Shown here: positions 1 through 9,417 of the stretch, one piece after another
Layout of the letters: every line of letters starts with the position of its first letter
Numbering within the stretch: position 1 is the stretch's first letter
Origin: Ectobacillus sp. JY-23
Lineage (GTDB): Bacteria > Bacillota > Bacilli > Bacillales > Bacillaceae_G
Reading direction: 5' to 3'
Length of the DNA stretch: 64,000 nucleotides
Assembly (NCBI RefSeq): GCF_023022965.1
Contig: NZ_CP095462.1
Location: 868,001-932,000 of the forward strand
Notes under the pieces: model-generated
What the model was told of the DNA's origin: nothing
The model's database searches: none
Seen by the model: only the letters and a program-made list of their open reading frames with translations
Position numbers and translations under genes: made by a program

Positions 1-721
1 CCTCCTCTGCATGGTCATGAACAATCAGCTTCCCTTCCTCTTCATATACATTACCCGCTACATCAACAGCGCGTAAAACAAGGTGGTATTCACCTATATC
101 TTCTTTCGTAAATGTATAAGTTGTAACCCAAGAACCTTGCTCTTCTTTTAAACACAAAATGGTCTGCTCTTCTCCACCTGTCACCACAGCAGAGACTTCC
201 TGTAAACCAGATTCGTTGTCCGCTACCGTTTCTAAACGGAGTGCATTGCCAACTGTAGCTTCTAGCGTATTTGGTGCTGTAATAATCGGAGGTATTTCGT
301 CTATTAATTCCGGTTCATCGGATTTTACAAATGCATTGATGGTTTTTCTTTTCCATTCCTGTGTATAGTAGTACAATTCTAGATTCCATTGCCCCTCGCT
401 ATCATAAGGTCCTATCTCATATATAGCACTCCAGCTGCCGTTCTTTTGCTGTACAAGTTCCAACAATCTCTGTTGCTTTACATCGCTTGTCAATTCGCTG
501 GGATGTAGCGCCGCCGATACTGCGCGAGATGAGATGTCCTCGGAAAATATTACTGTTATGTTTACTGAATCTCCAGTGTGTACGTCTTGATCGGAAACTT
601 GAATTTGCACATCTTCTTCTGCTGATTTCATTATGTCGTATTGGCAAAGATGAGAGACTTGTACTATCTCCGACGGCTGTAACAGGGCTGTAAACAAAGT
701 AAAGGCAAGAAAAAACTTCAT
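1..721 (-). CDS. Secreted Ig-like-domain protein, truncated by window edge
   Basis: The frame is open from an ATG at 721 to the left edge, about 240 codons, so the C-terminus is missing. The start overlaps the stop of the FliY gene (ATGA), with an AAGGGTGA site inside fliY, which points to translational coupling. The N-terminus (MKFFLAFTLFTALLQPSE) looks like a signal peptide. The rest is acidic and beta-rich, with two repeats of the type seen in bacterial Ig or cadherin-like modules, including ITAPNTLEATVG and VRAVDVAGNVYEE. No catalytic motif is visible. Its place at the end of the chemotaxis cluster suggests a surface or flagella-related role, which is inference only. Confidence 0.7.
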   Translation of the reverse strand, partial: MKFFLAFTLFTALLQPSEIVQVSHLCQYDIMKSAEEDVQIQVSDQDVHTGDSVNITVIFSEDISSRAVSAALHPSELTSDVKQQRLLELVQQKNGSWSAIYEIGPYDSEGQWNLELYYYTQEWKRKTINAFVKSDEPELIDEIPPIITAPNTLEATVGNALRLETVADNESGLQEVSAVVTGGEEQTILCLKEEQGSWVTTYTFTKEDIGEYHLVLRAVDVAGNVYEEEGKLIVHDHAEE

Positions 722-2310
722 AGCGTTTTCGTCACCCTTACACCAAAATATCCATTCACATTAACTAACTCACCAAATCCAATAAGAATACCGTTTGCCA
801 TGATTTGAATCGGATCTTCTACCTCTTCTTCTAAAGATACAACTTCTTTATCCGTCAGCTTTAGAATTTCATCAATGGTTTTTGTTGTACTACCAAATAT
901 AAACTCAAGCCGTACTTCAACATTGCTTAATGTTTCATCTGACATAAGGCCTGTAACAATGCGTTCTTGTGATACAAAATTTTCTAATTGAACGGTTTCT
1001 ATGACTTCGACCGCAGTAGTTGCGTCAGGCGCTTCAAAGTCTTCCGTATAAGAGGATAGTTTGCCAATCATTACTCGTGCTTCATGTAACGGTAAAAATT
1101 GATACATGGTAGAACGAATTAATTCCCCAATCTCTAATTCAAAAGTAATCTGCACTAAACCATCTTTAGCTGCCTCTTTAGGAAACTGATTCAATTCTTC
1201 TGCCAATGTTACCACTTTTAAAACAGGTGGTGTAATATCCACAACGTCACCAAACAACTCCGACATGGATGTAGCAGCATGTCCCATCATTTGATTCATG
1301 ACTTCTTGTGTAGCGCTCAATTCAAATTCTGTAAGCTCTTTACCTTCCTCAATATCCCCTGTTCCCATCATCATTAAATCAACCATCACTAATGCTACTT
1401 CTTTAGATAACACAAATACATTTTGATGGTTAACAGCATGAATGAAATCTACATTCAGCACAACAAAAGGAATAAGTTGTTCGTCATACGCATGTGCAGA
1501 AATAACATCTACCGCTGGTACACTAATATGCACTTTTTGATTTAAAAGCGTAGATAACACCGTGGAAGCTGAACCAATAGAAATGTTTGCAATCTCACCA
1601 AGCGCATCTCTTTCATATTGACTGAGTGCTGGAATTGATGGCGTTTCGCTCGTTTTATTAGTTTCACCGGATAGTGCATAAAGTTTATGAATCATTTTTT
1701 TGGCGTTCTCTAGTGATACAATTTGCACAAGCTTTGACTTGACAAGATTATCAATTGTTAAATTAAATGCTACACGAATGAAAACATTGCTGCCCTCTAT
1801 GCCTGGATTTTTTTCTAGTTCTTCAATCAATTTCACCACTTGAATTGTAGGAGGTGACATATCAACCGTTTCTTGGAAAAACTCTGACATGGAAGTAGCC
1901 GCAAAGCCCATCATTTGATTCATAGCCTCTTGTACTGCGCTAAGCTCCAATTCAGTCAATTCTTTTCCTTTGATATCACCATCCCCCATCATCATTAAAT
2001 CAGCAATGGCTAGCGCTACGTTTTGATTCATAACCAACAGGTTGTCCATATCCAACCCTTTCGTGAAATGAATATTAAGGACAACATGAGGAATTTCAAC
2101 ATCTCGATTATCTATCAAGCTAACTACATCTACTTGCGGGGCTGTAATGGTAACCGTTTTATTTAAAAGTGTAGACAAAATAGTGGAAGCTGAACCGAAC
2201 GATATATTGGCAATTTCCCCTAAAATATCCTTCTCTTCTTGGCTTAATATATGGGCGTATGTGTTATCTACTTCATCTGCCAATATATCTTGCTTCTGAT
2301 CATAGACCAT
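718..2310 (-). CDS. fliY: Flagellar motor switch phosphatase FliY with duplicated CheC module
   Basis: 530 residues. FliY sits in the flagellar switch and dephosphorylates CheY-P. The N-terminus has a FliM-like LSQEE peptide. It is followed by two full CheC-type modules (about 22-205 and 228-412) and a C-terminal FliN/SpoA domain (about 445-530). Each module carries both phosphatase motifs (D/S-x3-E-x2-N-x22-P): D28/E32/N35/P58, S124/E128/N131/P154, D235/E239/N242/P265 and S332/E336/N339/P362. B. subtilis FliY is shorter, with one module and two motifs. The ATG is preceded by AGGAGAG. It lies downstream of cheA and overlaps the next gene by four bases. Confidence 0.9.
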   Translation of the reverse strand: MVYDQKQDILADEVDNTYAHILSQEEKDILGEIANISFGSASTILSTLLNKTVTITAPQVDVVSLIDNRDVEIPHVVLNIHFTKGLDMDNLLVMNQNVALAIADLMMMGDGDIKGKELTELELSAVQEAMNQMMGFAATSMSEFFQETVDMSPPTIQVVKLIEELEKNPGIEGSNVFIRVAFNLTIDNLVKSKLVQIVSLENAKKMIHKLYALSGETNKTSETPSIPALSQYERDALGEIANISIGSASTVLSTLLNQKVHISVPAVDVISAHAYDEQLIPFVVLNVDFIHAVNHQNVFVLSKEVALVMVDLMMMGTGDIEEGKELTEFELSATQEVMNQMMGHAATSMSELFGDVVDITPPVLKVVTLAEELNQFPKEAAKDGLVQITFELEIGELIRSTMYQFLPLHEARVMIGKLSSYTEDFEAPDATTAVEVIETVQLENFVSQERIVTGLMSDETLSNVEVRLEFIFGSTTKTIDEILKLTDKEVVSLEEEVEDPIQIMANGILIGFGELVNVNGYFGVRVTKTL

Positions 2311-2361
2311 AATGACGTCTCTCCTGTCATAGTACCTGTAAAATTATATTACTGATTTAAA

Positions 2362-2388
2362 ATGTCCCTCGCTCACGCTAAGGGACAT
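2362..2388 (-). terminator. Hairpin between cheA and fliY
   Basis: Perfect 8-bp stem (ATGTCCCT / AGGGACAT) with an 11-base loop just after the cheA stop. Only three T residues follow, so it is more likely an attenuating or mRNA-stabilising hairpin than a full terminator. Confidence 0.5.
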
Positions 2389-2392
2389 CTTC

Positions 2393-4297
2393 TTAAAAAC
2401 TGTCCGGATTTAAGATTAAGACAACTTTACCGTCTCCTAAAATCGTTGCGCCGGAAAAATATGCAGAGCTATCTGCGAAGAAATCTCCTAGTGACTTTAA
2501 TACAATTTCACGCTGTCCGATAATATTTTTCACAATGAGTCCGTACACTCTTCTGGCATTTTTTACAATTAACACTGGAACCATTTTCTCTTCCTTATTT
2601 TGTAGTAAAAAACCTTTTTCACCTTCTCCAAAAACAGCACCCAGATCTATAATCTCAATAATTTGATCTCGGTAATTTAAAACATCTCGTCCTTGTAATA
2701 TTTGAATATCTTCCTTTTGAATACGTACGGCTTCTACGATATTGCCTAGAGGTATTGCATAGCGTGTTTGCTCTGTTTGGATAAGCATGGATTGAATAAT
2801 AGATAGAGTAAGAGGTAATTCAATTCTGAATGTACTTCCTTTCCCCTCTTCAGAATCAATTAGAAGTTGCCCCCCTAATGAGTGAATCGTATGCTTTACG
2901 ACATCTAGCCCAACCCCTCGTCCTGACAAATCAGAAACTACTTCAGCTGTGCTAAATCCAGGGCGTAAAATCAATTCGTAAATTTCGCGTTCAGATAGTT
3001 TTGCACCTTCTGTTTCTGAAATGATACCTTTGCTGATTGCACGTTGCAGCACTTTCGCTTTGTGAATACCGCGGCCATCCTCCGAGATTTGAATCATAAC
3101 GTGATTGCCACTGTGAAAAGCTTCTAACGTAAGCTTACCAGTCTCTGGCTTTCCGACTTTTTGTCGTTCTTCAACAGTTTCAATACCATGATCAACTGCA
3201 TTGCGAACAAGATGTACAAGAGAATCACCAATCTCGTCAATTACAATCTTATCTACTTCCGTTTCTTCTCCGATAATCTCTAAATCTATCTTTTTACCTA
3301 AGTCCTTTGCTAGGGAACGAACCATGCGAGGAAAACGTTTGAATACCGTTTCAATTGGAACCATGCGCATATTCAAAAGTAGGTTTTGGATGTCTTTTGA
3401 AATATCTCCAAGTCGATTTAGGTGCTCTAATAATTCTTTATTTTGGATGGCATGTGCTAATTCATCTATACGTCCTCTTTCAATTACACTTTCTTCAAAC
3501 ATATTCATCAGTTTTTCAATTCTCTCAAGCGGAACACGGATAGAACGGCTCTCGACTTTAGTACTAATGGTTTGTGTCGCTTTTTCTTGCACATCAACAA
3601 CTTTTTCTTCCTTTTTTTCTGGCACAATAATATCAATCTTTTCAACGTCAGAAATGTCTAACAAAATCTCTTTAATATCATCAACTGTTTTTTCTGTCGC
3701 ATACTCCAGCATAAGATAATTTCCGAACTCATCCGCTTCAATGCACTCCAAATCCGGAACTGTTTTAACAATATTTCCATGTCCTCTCAACGCTTCCATG
3801 CACATAACCGCGCGAACTGCTTTCAGCATCGCATCTTCACGAATCCATATGTGAATTTGCAAAGCGTCTCCTTCTTTCTGTGTAGCTGTATCTTCTGATA
3901 TAACCAATTCTTCTAAGGTTGTTCCGGAGAGGATGGCTTCAATTTTATTCGTTGTTTGCCTGGCATCTATATTTCCCCATCCACCAGCCTGTACATCTGC
4001 AACCATTTCCTCTAAATTATCTATACATTCAAATATAATATCTATAATTGCAGGCGTTACCGGTAAATTACCGCTTCTTACTTCATCTAATACATTTTCC
4101 ATCTTATGTGTTAAATCAGCCATTTCAGTGTACCCCATTGTTGCTGACATACCTTTAAAAGTATGAGCAGAGCGGAATATTTCACTAACAACAGCTAGAT
4201 TTGCAGGATTATTTTCAAGCACTAAAACATTTTCATTTAACGCCTGTAAATGCTCCTGTGACTCTTCAAAGAAAATATTTAATAAATCATTATCCAT
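2393..4297 (-). CDS. cheA: Chemotaxis sensor histidine kinase CheA
   Basis: 634 residues from the ATG at 4297, which has an AAAGGTGAT site. The frame extends 16 codons further up without a good site. Domains in order: HPt with phosphorylated His45 (SAHTFKG); a P2 CheY-binding domain around 155-235; P3 dimerisation helices from about 255; the P4 ATPase with N box (LVHLVRNAVDHG), G1 (EDGRGI), G2 (GRGVGLDVV) and GKGSTF; and a P5 CheW-like domain at the end. CheA autophosphorylates and passes phosphate to CheY, encoded just upstream. No cheW lies in the window. Confidence 0.95.
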   Translation of the reverse strand: MDNDLLNIFFEESQEHLQALNENVLVLENNPANLAVVSEIFRSAHTFKGMSATMGYTEMADLTHKMENVLDEVRSGNLPVTPAIIDIIFECIDNLEEMVADVQAGGWGNIDARQTTNKIEAILSGTTLEELVISEDTATQKEGDALQIHIWIREDAMLKAVRAVMCMEALRGHGNIVKTVPDLECIEADEFGNYLMLEYATEKTVDDIKEILLDISDVEKIDIIVPEKKEEKVVDVQEKATQTISTKVESRSIRVPLERIEKLMNMFEESVIERGRIDELAHAIQNKELLEHLNRLGDISKDIQNLLLNMRMVPIETVFKRFPRMVRSLAKDLGKKIDLEIIGEETEVDKIVIDEIGDSLVHLVRNAVDHGIETVEERQKVGKPETGKLTLEAFHSGNHVMIQISEDGRGIHKAKVLQRAISKGIISETEGAKLSEREIYELILRPGFSTAEVVSDLSGRGVGLDVVKHTIHSLGGQLLIDSEEGKGSTFRIELPLTLSIIQSMLIQTEQTRYAIPLGNIVEAVRIQKEDIQILQGRDVLNYRDQIIEIIDLGAVFGEGEKGFLLQNKEEKMVPVLIVKNARRVYGLIVKNIIGQREIVLKSLGDFFADSSAYFSGATILGDGKVVLILNPDSF

Positions 4298-4411
4298 CCC
4301 AAGATCACCTTTTTCTTTGTTATCCAAAAAAGCACCTGAACACATTCATACAATATCCGGACTGTTTTTGAGATGGTTCAGGTACTTTATATAATTAATT
4401 TGTGTTTCCTT

Positions 4412-4777
4412 TTAATTGGCTACTTTTGTCAGTGCTTCGATTACACGATCAGCTTGAAACGGCTTTACGATGAAATCTTTCGCACCATTTTTAATCGCAT
4501 CTAATACCATTGCCTGCTGCCCCATTGCAGAACAAATCACTACTTTCGCATTTGGATCTATCTTCATGATCTCCTTTAATGCTTCAAGGCCATCCATTTC
4601 AGGCATTGTAATATCGAGCGTAACAATATCAGGTTGCAACTCTTTATATTTTTGAATTGCTTCTAGACCATTTTGTGCTTCACCAATTACTTCAAAGCTT
4701 TCTTGCCCTTTTAATAGATTTTTAATCATTGTTCTCATAAACATCGCATCGTCTACTACCAAAATCTTATGTGCCAT
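4412..4777 (-). CDS. cheY: Chemotaxis response regulator CheY
   Basis: 121-residue stand-alone receiver domain. The acidic pocket is D9/D10, the phosphoacceptor is D55 (VTLDITMPEMDG), the conserved hydroxyl residue is S83 and the conserved lysine is K105 (FIVKPF). CheY-P binds the flagellar switch to change rotation. The ATG follows AAAGGAG. It is the first gene of a leftward cheY-cheA-fliY-secreted protein unit. Confidence 0.95.
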   Translation of the reverse strand: MAHKILVVDDAMFMRTMIKNLLKGQESFEVIGEAQNGLEAIQKYKELQPDIVTLDITMPEMDGLEALKEIMKIDPNAKVVICSAMGQQAMVLDAIKNGAKDFIVKPFQADRVIEALTKVAN

Positions 4778-5061
4778 ATGTATACGCTCCTTTAAATTCT
4801 ATATTATTACCTGTCGAATAATTATTTAGATTTTAATAATTCCATACTAATTATATATATTTTTATATTATATAAGCAAGATGTATTGTTTGTTTTTTTT
4901 GTTTTTTGTTTTTATATCAAAAAATAAATTTTTTCTTTTGTTTTGAAACTCTATCCATGTTTGCTTCAAGCTTGCATATCTATTTCTTATAGTTGATATA
5001 AATCATTACATTTTACAACCATAGATTTGTATCAAATTTAACGAATTGTTTATTTGCAGTC
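4778..5061. other. AT-rich intergenic region upstream of cheY
   Basis: About 280 very AT-rich bases between the actP terminator and cheY. It must hold the cheY promoter on the minus strand. A possible SigA-like site (TTGCTT about 17 bases before an AT-rich -10) lies near 4870. I found no clear SigD site and no gene. Confidence 0.4.
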
Positions 5062-5093
5062 TAAAAAAAACAAAGCCCGAAATTGGGCTTTGT
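5062..5093 (-). terminator. Intrinsic terminator of the actP operon
   Basis: Stem ACAAAGCCC / GGGCTTTGT (5070-5093) followed on the minus strand by eight T residues, directly after the actP stop. Confidence 0.9.
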
Positions 5094-6644
5094 TTAATGA
5101 GAAGACACTCCCTGTATACCATGTCCTGTGTTTGATTTAACAAGAATTTCATCAAACTTCGCTTCATTTTCTTTTTTGGAGGAGAGAACTGTACCAAGAA
5201 AAGCTGCTAAAAACCCAAGTGGAATTGAAATGATACCTGGGTTCGTTAAGGTGATGAGAGGTTCTCCCACAAAAATTGCTTTTCCTACTTCAGGATTCCA
5301 TACATTAGGACTAATTGCTACAAGAACAATAGCGGAAATTAGCCCCGTCAACATACCTGCGATAGCGCCAGTTGTATTAAAACGTTTCCAATAAATAGTG
5401 AATAAAATAACCGGTAAATTTGCACTAGCCGCGACGGCAAAAGCCAACGCCACAAGAAACGCAACATTTAAGGTTTGTGCAAACAGTGCAAGGATAACAG
5501 ATAAGATTGCTACTCCGATTGCAGCATAGCGTGCCATAGATACCTGTTCCTTTTCCGTTGCCTTTCCTTTTCGTAAAATTTCATTATAAAAATCATGCGC
5601 AAATGCGGAAGCGGCAGTTAAAACAAGTCCAGCAACAACCGCCAAAATGGTAGCAAACGCAACTGCCGATACAAAGGCAAATAATAAATTTCCACCCAGC
5701 TCCTGTGCCAATAAAGGTGCTGCCATATTTCCAGCCGGATTCGCTTTAATGATCTCAGCATTTCCAACAAATGCAGCTGCTCCAAACCCTAAGAAAATTG
5801 TCATAATATAAAAAGCACCAATCATCCAAGTTGCATAAACCACAGATTGACGAGCCGTCTTTGCATCACGTACTGTGAAAAAACGAACTAAAATATGAGG
5901 AAGTCCAGCTGTTCCCAATACCAATGCTAAATTAAGCGATAACGTATCCAAACCATTTTTATATTTCACGCCAGGATTTAAAAATGTCTCTTTCAGCGGT
6001 GTAGCTGTTTTCATTTGAGCAAACATCTCTGTCACACTAAAGCCGAACTTTGCAAATACAATAATAGATATGATTAACGTACCGCCCATCAACAGCACAG
6101 CCTTTACAATTTGAACCCAGCTCGTAGCTGTCATGCCGCCAAAAATAACGTACACCGTCATTAATGTTCCCACGATTAAAACAGATGTGGTATACTCGAT
6201 TCCCAATAACAGCTTGATTAAGGCGCCAGCTCCAACTAACTGCGCAATCATATAAAAAATAGAGATTGTCATTGTGTTCAGAGCCGCTACACCTCGTACC
6301 TTACGCTGTTCAAATCGAGCTGCAATCATGTCCGCAAGTGTAAATTTCCCTAAGTTTCGAAGCGGTTCTGCAACTAAATATAAGACAACTAGATATGCTA
6401 CAAGAAAGCCAATACTGTAAAAAAAACCATCAAATCCCGTCAATGCTATTGCACCCGCAATACCTAGAAAGGAGGCAGCTGACATATAGTCCCCGGCGAT
6501 AGCCAAACCATTTTGCCAACCTGTTAAGCCCCCGCCTGCTGTATAAAAGTCGTTGGCATTTTTCGTTTTTTTAGATGCATAATATGTAATAACAAGTGTT
6601 CCCAATACAATAACCAAAAAGAGTGCAAATGCAGTTCCGTTCAA
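5094..6644 (-). CDS. actP: Cation/acetate symporter, SSS family (ActP-like)
   Basis: 516 residues, 13 or so membrane segments, typical sodium:solute symporter length and pattern (AGGGLTGWQNGLAIAGDYMS, then the conserved FGGMTATSWVQ region). Family members import acetate and other short carboxylates with a cation. The start is a TTG with a GGGAGG site, two bases after the stop of the DUF485 gene. DUF485-ActP pairs are a common acetate-uptake operon. Substrate is inferred from this pairing. Confidence 0.85.
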   Translation of the reverse strand: MNGTAFALFLVIVLGTLVITYYASKKTKNANDFYTAGGGLTGWQNGLAIAGDYMSAASFLGIAGAIALTGFDGFFYSIGFLVAYLVVLYLVAEPLRNLGKFTLADMIAARFEQRKVRGVAALNTMTISIFYMIAQLVGAGALIKLLLGIEYTTSVLIVGTLMTVYVIFGGMTATSWVQIVKAVLLMGGTLIISIIVFAKFGFSVTEMFAQMKTATPLKETFLNPGVKYKNGLDTLSLNLALVLGTAGLPHILVRFFTVRDAKTARQSVVYATWMIGAFYIMTIFLGFGAAAFVGNAEIIKANPAGNMAAPLLAQELGGNLLFAFVSAVAFATILAVVAGLVLTAASAFAHDFYNEILRKGKATEKEQVSMARYAAIGVAILSVILALFAQTLNVAFLVALAFAVAASANLPVILFTIYWKRFNTTGAIAGMLTGLISAIVLVAISPNVWNPEVGKAIFVGEPLITLTNPGIISIPLGFLAAFLGTVLSSKKENEAKFDEILVKSNTGHGIQGVSSH

Positions 6645-6646
6645 CC

Positions 6647-6979
6647 TTACTCCCTCCCTTTTTCTAAGCTTGCTAAAATACGATCTGACATTTTATCAAA
6701 AGATGTAGCCTTTTTGCTGTAAATCATACATAGTGCCCAGGTCATGATAAATTGAGCAAAAGCAAATACCCAGGCCCACGTAATATCTCCTAAAGCCGAT
6801 GTATTTAAAATTTTTGAATACGACGTCATAAGCGGTAAGGCGATGTAAAAACAAAAGAAAAATAATGACATTGGAATAATAAATCTTTTCTTAGCCTGTA
6901 AAAGCCGTTGGAAATCAGCAGAGTTCGCCACAGCAGTATAATTCACTTCTTTCTTTATTTGTTTGGCATGTTGGTTCAT
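6647..6979 (-). CDS. DUF485 family membrane protein
   Basis: 110 residues with two predicted membrane segments (about 35-57 and 68-90) and charged ends. DUF485 proteins are small partners of ActP-type symporters, usually encoded just upstream as here (similar to B. subtilis YwcB). ATG with a GGGGG site. First gene of the two-gene unit. Confidence 0.8.
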   Translation of the reverse strand: MNQHAKQIKKEVNYTAVANSADFQRLLQAKKRFIIPMSLFFFCFYIALPLMTSYSKILNTSALGDITWAWVFAFAQFIMTWALCMIYSKKATSFDKMSDRILASLEKGRE

Positions 6980-7346
6980 TTCTATAACCCCCTATCAAAT
7001 TAGTTAAAATATTCTGAAACTTAAGTTCATTTTATGTAATTTGTCCCATTAATGGAAGCTGTTTCTTTAGACAAATTTTGCTAGTTTGATTGATTTTAGT
7101 AATATAACTTACTGATAAAACAAAAGCTTTTACCTATCTATGTGTATGTAATTTTGCATTGTCGTTTTTCTATTCTTATGTAGCAGTTATTATTTATACA
7201 TTTTAAAGTAATAAAAGTACACGCTTAAATTCCGACAAATATGTACATTTTTCTGAGAATAAAGAAAATATGTCTTATGCGGATATAGTCATATTTTTCG
7301 AAAAATGAGCAACCTATTCTTACCGCTAACACTTTAGCGTACTCAT
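6980..7346. other. Intergenic region upstream of the acetate operon
   Basis: About 370 AT-rich bases between the DUF485 start and the terminator of the 7378-7674 gene. It should contain the operon promoter on the minus strand. A partial palindrome (TGAAAC TTAAG TTCA) lies at about 7017-7032. I see no gene. Confidence 0.35.
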
Positions 7347-7378
7347 AAAAAAACAACAGCTACATATGGCTGTCGTTT
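7347..7378 (-). terminator. Intrinsic terminator
   Basis: Ten-pair stem, AAACAACAGC with GCTGTCGTTT (one G-T pair), followed on the minus strand by a run of seven T. Ends the 7687-8319 / 7378-7674 transcript. Confidence 0.8.
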
Positions 7379-7674
7379 TATGAATTTGCTTCGCGTTCTA
7401 TTTCTTCTGTTACGTGTTTTTCTCCAAAAATATGGCTTTTTTCAATAATGTGCTCCACTGCAAATACTGTAATAGCACCTCGTTGCACTTCCCCGATAAT
7501 TAGACCTAAATTTGCATCATTTACCGCAAAGCTGATTTGCTGAGGGTGAATCAGTACACGCGGAGCCACAGATTTCACAGCTTCATACACCGGTACACGA
7601 TCATGTACGTCACGTTGCAATTTGGTTGATAGCTTAATGATAATTTCTTGTTCGTTTACGTATGTACGATACAT
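7378..7674 (-). CDS. Hypothetical protein, 98 aa
   Basis: I do not recognise it. The protein is soluble, with mixed alpha/beta pattern (IIIKLSTKLQRDVHDRVPVY, then RVLIHPQQISFAV). No cysteines, signal peptide or membrane segment. An AGGGGAGA site precedes the ATG by a few bases. It lies 12 bases downstream of a LysE-type exporter gene, so it is probably cotranscribed, and a terminator follows. Confidence 0.65.
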   Translation of the reverse strand: MYRTYVNEQEIIIKLSTKLQRDVHDRVPVYEAVKSVAPRVLIHPQQISFAVNDANLGLIIGEVQRGAITVFAVEHIIEKSHIFGEKHVTEEIEREANS

Positions 7675-7686
7675 GTATCTCTCCCC

Positions 7687-8319
7687 TTAAATCATAAGTT
7701 CGATAGCTTTATAAGCAAAATGGATAGAATAGCCTACTAGTACAACCCCAGCCGCAGCCGTAACCCATCCCAGCATGCGCGGCTTTAGTAACATACGACC
7801 AAAATGAATGGAAAATGCTATATTTAAGTTCCACAAAACGATCCCTAAAATAATACAAAAACTGTACAATATCGCCTCCTGTTGGCTGACTCTTGTTAGT
7901 AGAGAACTAAGCGTGCTACCATAAACACCAAACCAAAAAATTAAGTTAATGGGATTGGAAAGGGCGATAAAGAACCCTGTCAAATAGGACTCCTTAACTC
8001 CTCCAATCTCTTCTTTTACATATTCCATCTCTCCCTTTGAAATTCCTTGTTTGATGCTCATAAAACCGAGATGAAACAACAAAAAAAATCCTACACCATA
8101 CATGAATAATTGTACTGGTGTATATGTAAAGAAAGATGATAGACCGCAATAAATTAAAATCATAAATAGAAGATCTGCCGTCATGCCCCCAAGACCAACA
8201 GCCCAAGCATGCCAAAAGCCTTTCTCGATGCCCCTTTTCAACATTTCAATATTAATTGGGCCAACAGGTGCTGCCAAAGAAACCCCCAAAACGATTTGCT
8301 GCACAATTACCAAAAACAT
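7687..8319 (-). CDS. LysE/RhtB family amino-acid exporter
   Basis: 210 residues from the ATG at 8319 (AAAGGAAG site). A longer frame starts at 8403 but lacks family similarity there. The N-terminus MFLVIVQQIVLGVSLAAPVG and the following PINIEMLKRGIEKGF are typical of LysE-type translocators, with about six membrane segments. The family exports amino acids and related metabolites; the substrate cannot be told. Followed by a hypothetical gene in the same unit. Confidence 0.8.
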   Translation of the reverse strand: MFLVIVQQIVLGVSLAAPVGPINIEMLKRGIEKGFWHAWAVGLGGMTADLLFMILIYCGLSSFFTYTPVQLFMYGVGFFLLFHLGFMSIKQGISKGEMEYVKEEIGGVKESYLTGFFIALSNPINLIFWFGVYGSTLSSLLTRVSQQEAILYSFCIILGIVLWNLNIAFSIHFGRMLLKPRMLGWVTAAAGVVLVGYSIHFAYKAIELMI

Positions 8320-8542
8320 ATGTCTTCCTTTCTTCTTCGTTTTACTATAATAAATGAAAGTTGTCCTACTTTTAGAACGTTGATATATGCCCTCTCTGCG
8401 CATAGCAACAACGCTCTCTCCACTTATACCTTGTCCTATTCAAAGAAATTTATGTAAGTATTCATATACAATTTCCATTGCACCTTATCTCATTATGGAA
8501 CACACCCTGGATATCCTTTAAAGAGGCAGTATCCATATACAT

Positions 8543-8575
8543 AAAAAGTGACCCTGCGCTGCAGGATCACTTTTT
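8543..8575 (-). terminator. Intrinsic terminator overlapping a stop codon
   Basis: Fifteen-base arms, AAAAAGTGACCCTGC with GCAGGATCACTTTTT (one wobble). The TGA of the YqcI/YcgG gene lies inside the stem. Confidence 0.85.
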
Positions 8576-9292
8576 ATGATGAAATGGACATTGCCCCATA
8601 ATAGGTTTTATATCATCACCTATAAAATATTGTTTCCATTCCCGATGTTCGGGATCACCATAATGGCTAATATTTGGGTGCTTAGGCAGACCATCCCACT
8701 TCTCTACGCGCTCTCTTACCATTTGTCTAGAATAGGCGCCTTTGGGCATATTTCCTTCTAATCCCTCAAAAATCATGCGCGGTTGAAAGCCAATTACAAG
8801 ACAATTTCCCAAATCTCTCGTTTTCCTTTGCTTATAAGCAGATGTATTGCCAAACGCAAAAATAGGTTCCCCGCCAAACGAAAACTCCCATAAATAGTGT
8901 TCTGGATTTTTAGGAATATGAGCAGGCCACGGATGTTCATCAGCTTCATGAAGATATTGAAGAATGTTCCAAAAGTAATTCCGATAATACTCTAGCGTCT
9001 TTTCCTCTTTTTCTGGCTCTACAAATACGAATAATCCTCTCCGTACAAGAGGTCTTTCCTTCATCAATTCCAAAAAAGCAAGCATGGTCACCGGCAATGT
9101 ACTCCAATCATCATGTGTGATAAAAGAATAACGCAATTCATTCTTTTTTAATCCAGTCATACCAAAGTAACAAGGGAAAGTCGGATCCGAAACTACGTTC
9201 ACAAACGTCATGAATTCATCACTCAGCCAGGAAGGCAGATTCTGCCCTTTCATAATACTGTTATTGTCAAGCAAATAAGATGTAGGTTGCAT
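8567..9292 (-). CDS. YqcI/YcgG family protein
   Basis: 241 residues from the second of two adjacent ATGs, at 9292; AAGGAGG lies six bases before it and only three before the first. The family signature is clear: an N-terminal PSWLSDEFMTFVNVV block, FPCYFG, and a C-terminal GQCPFHHKK end. These proteins are found in Bacillus and actinomycetes; their function is unknown. Conserved Cys and His residues near both ends suggest metal or haem binding (inference). Monocistronic. Confidence 0.75.
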   Translation of the reverse strand: MQPTSYLLDNNSIMKGQNLPSWLSDEFMTFVNVVSDPTFPCYFGMTGLKKNELRYSFITHDDWSTLPVTMLAFLELMKERPLVRRGLFVFVEPEKEEKTLEYYRNYFWNILQYLHEADEHPWPAHIPKNPEHYLWEFSFGGEPIFAFGNTSAYKQRKTRDLGNCLVIGFQPRMIFEGLEGNMPKGAYSRQMVRERVEKWDGLPKHPNISHYGDPEHREWKQYFIGDDIKPIMGQCPFHHKK

Positions 9293-9417
9293 CATCTTCC
9301 TCCTTATGTATGGGTACAATTTAAGCATATTGATAAAGAGGAGACCTTATAACCATTTTGTATATTTGTATAGATAGTAACAAACACTACAACTGATATA
9401 AAAAGGAGGGCTTTTAC

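Noticed and set aside
3201-3719. 172-codon frame antisense to cheA
   Set aside because: No ribosome site and Ser/Ile-rich composition; it mirrors the conserved cheA frame.
7017-7032. CcpA cre site before the acetate operon
   Set aside because: The partial palindrome lacks the CG centre of cre.
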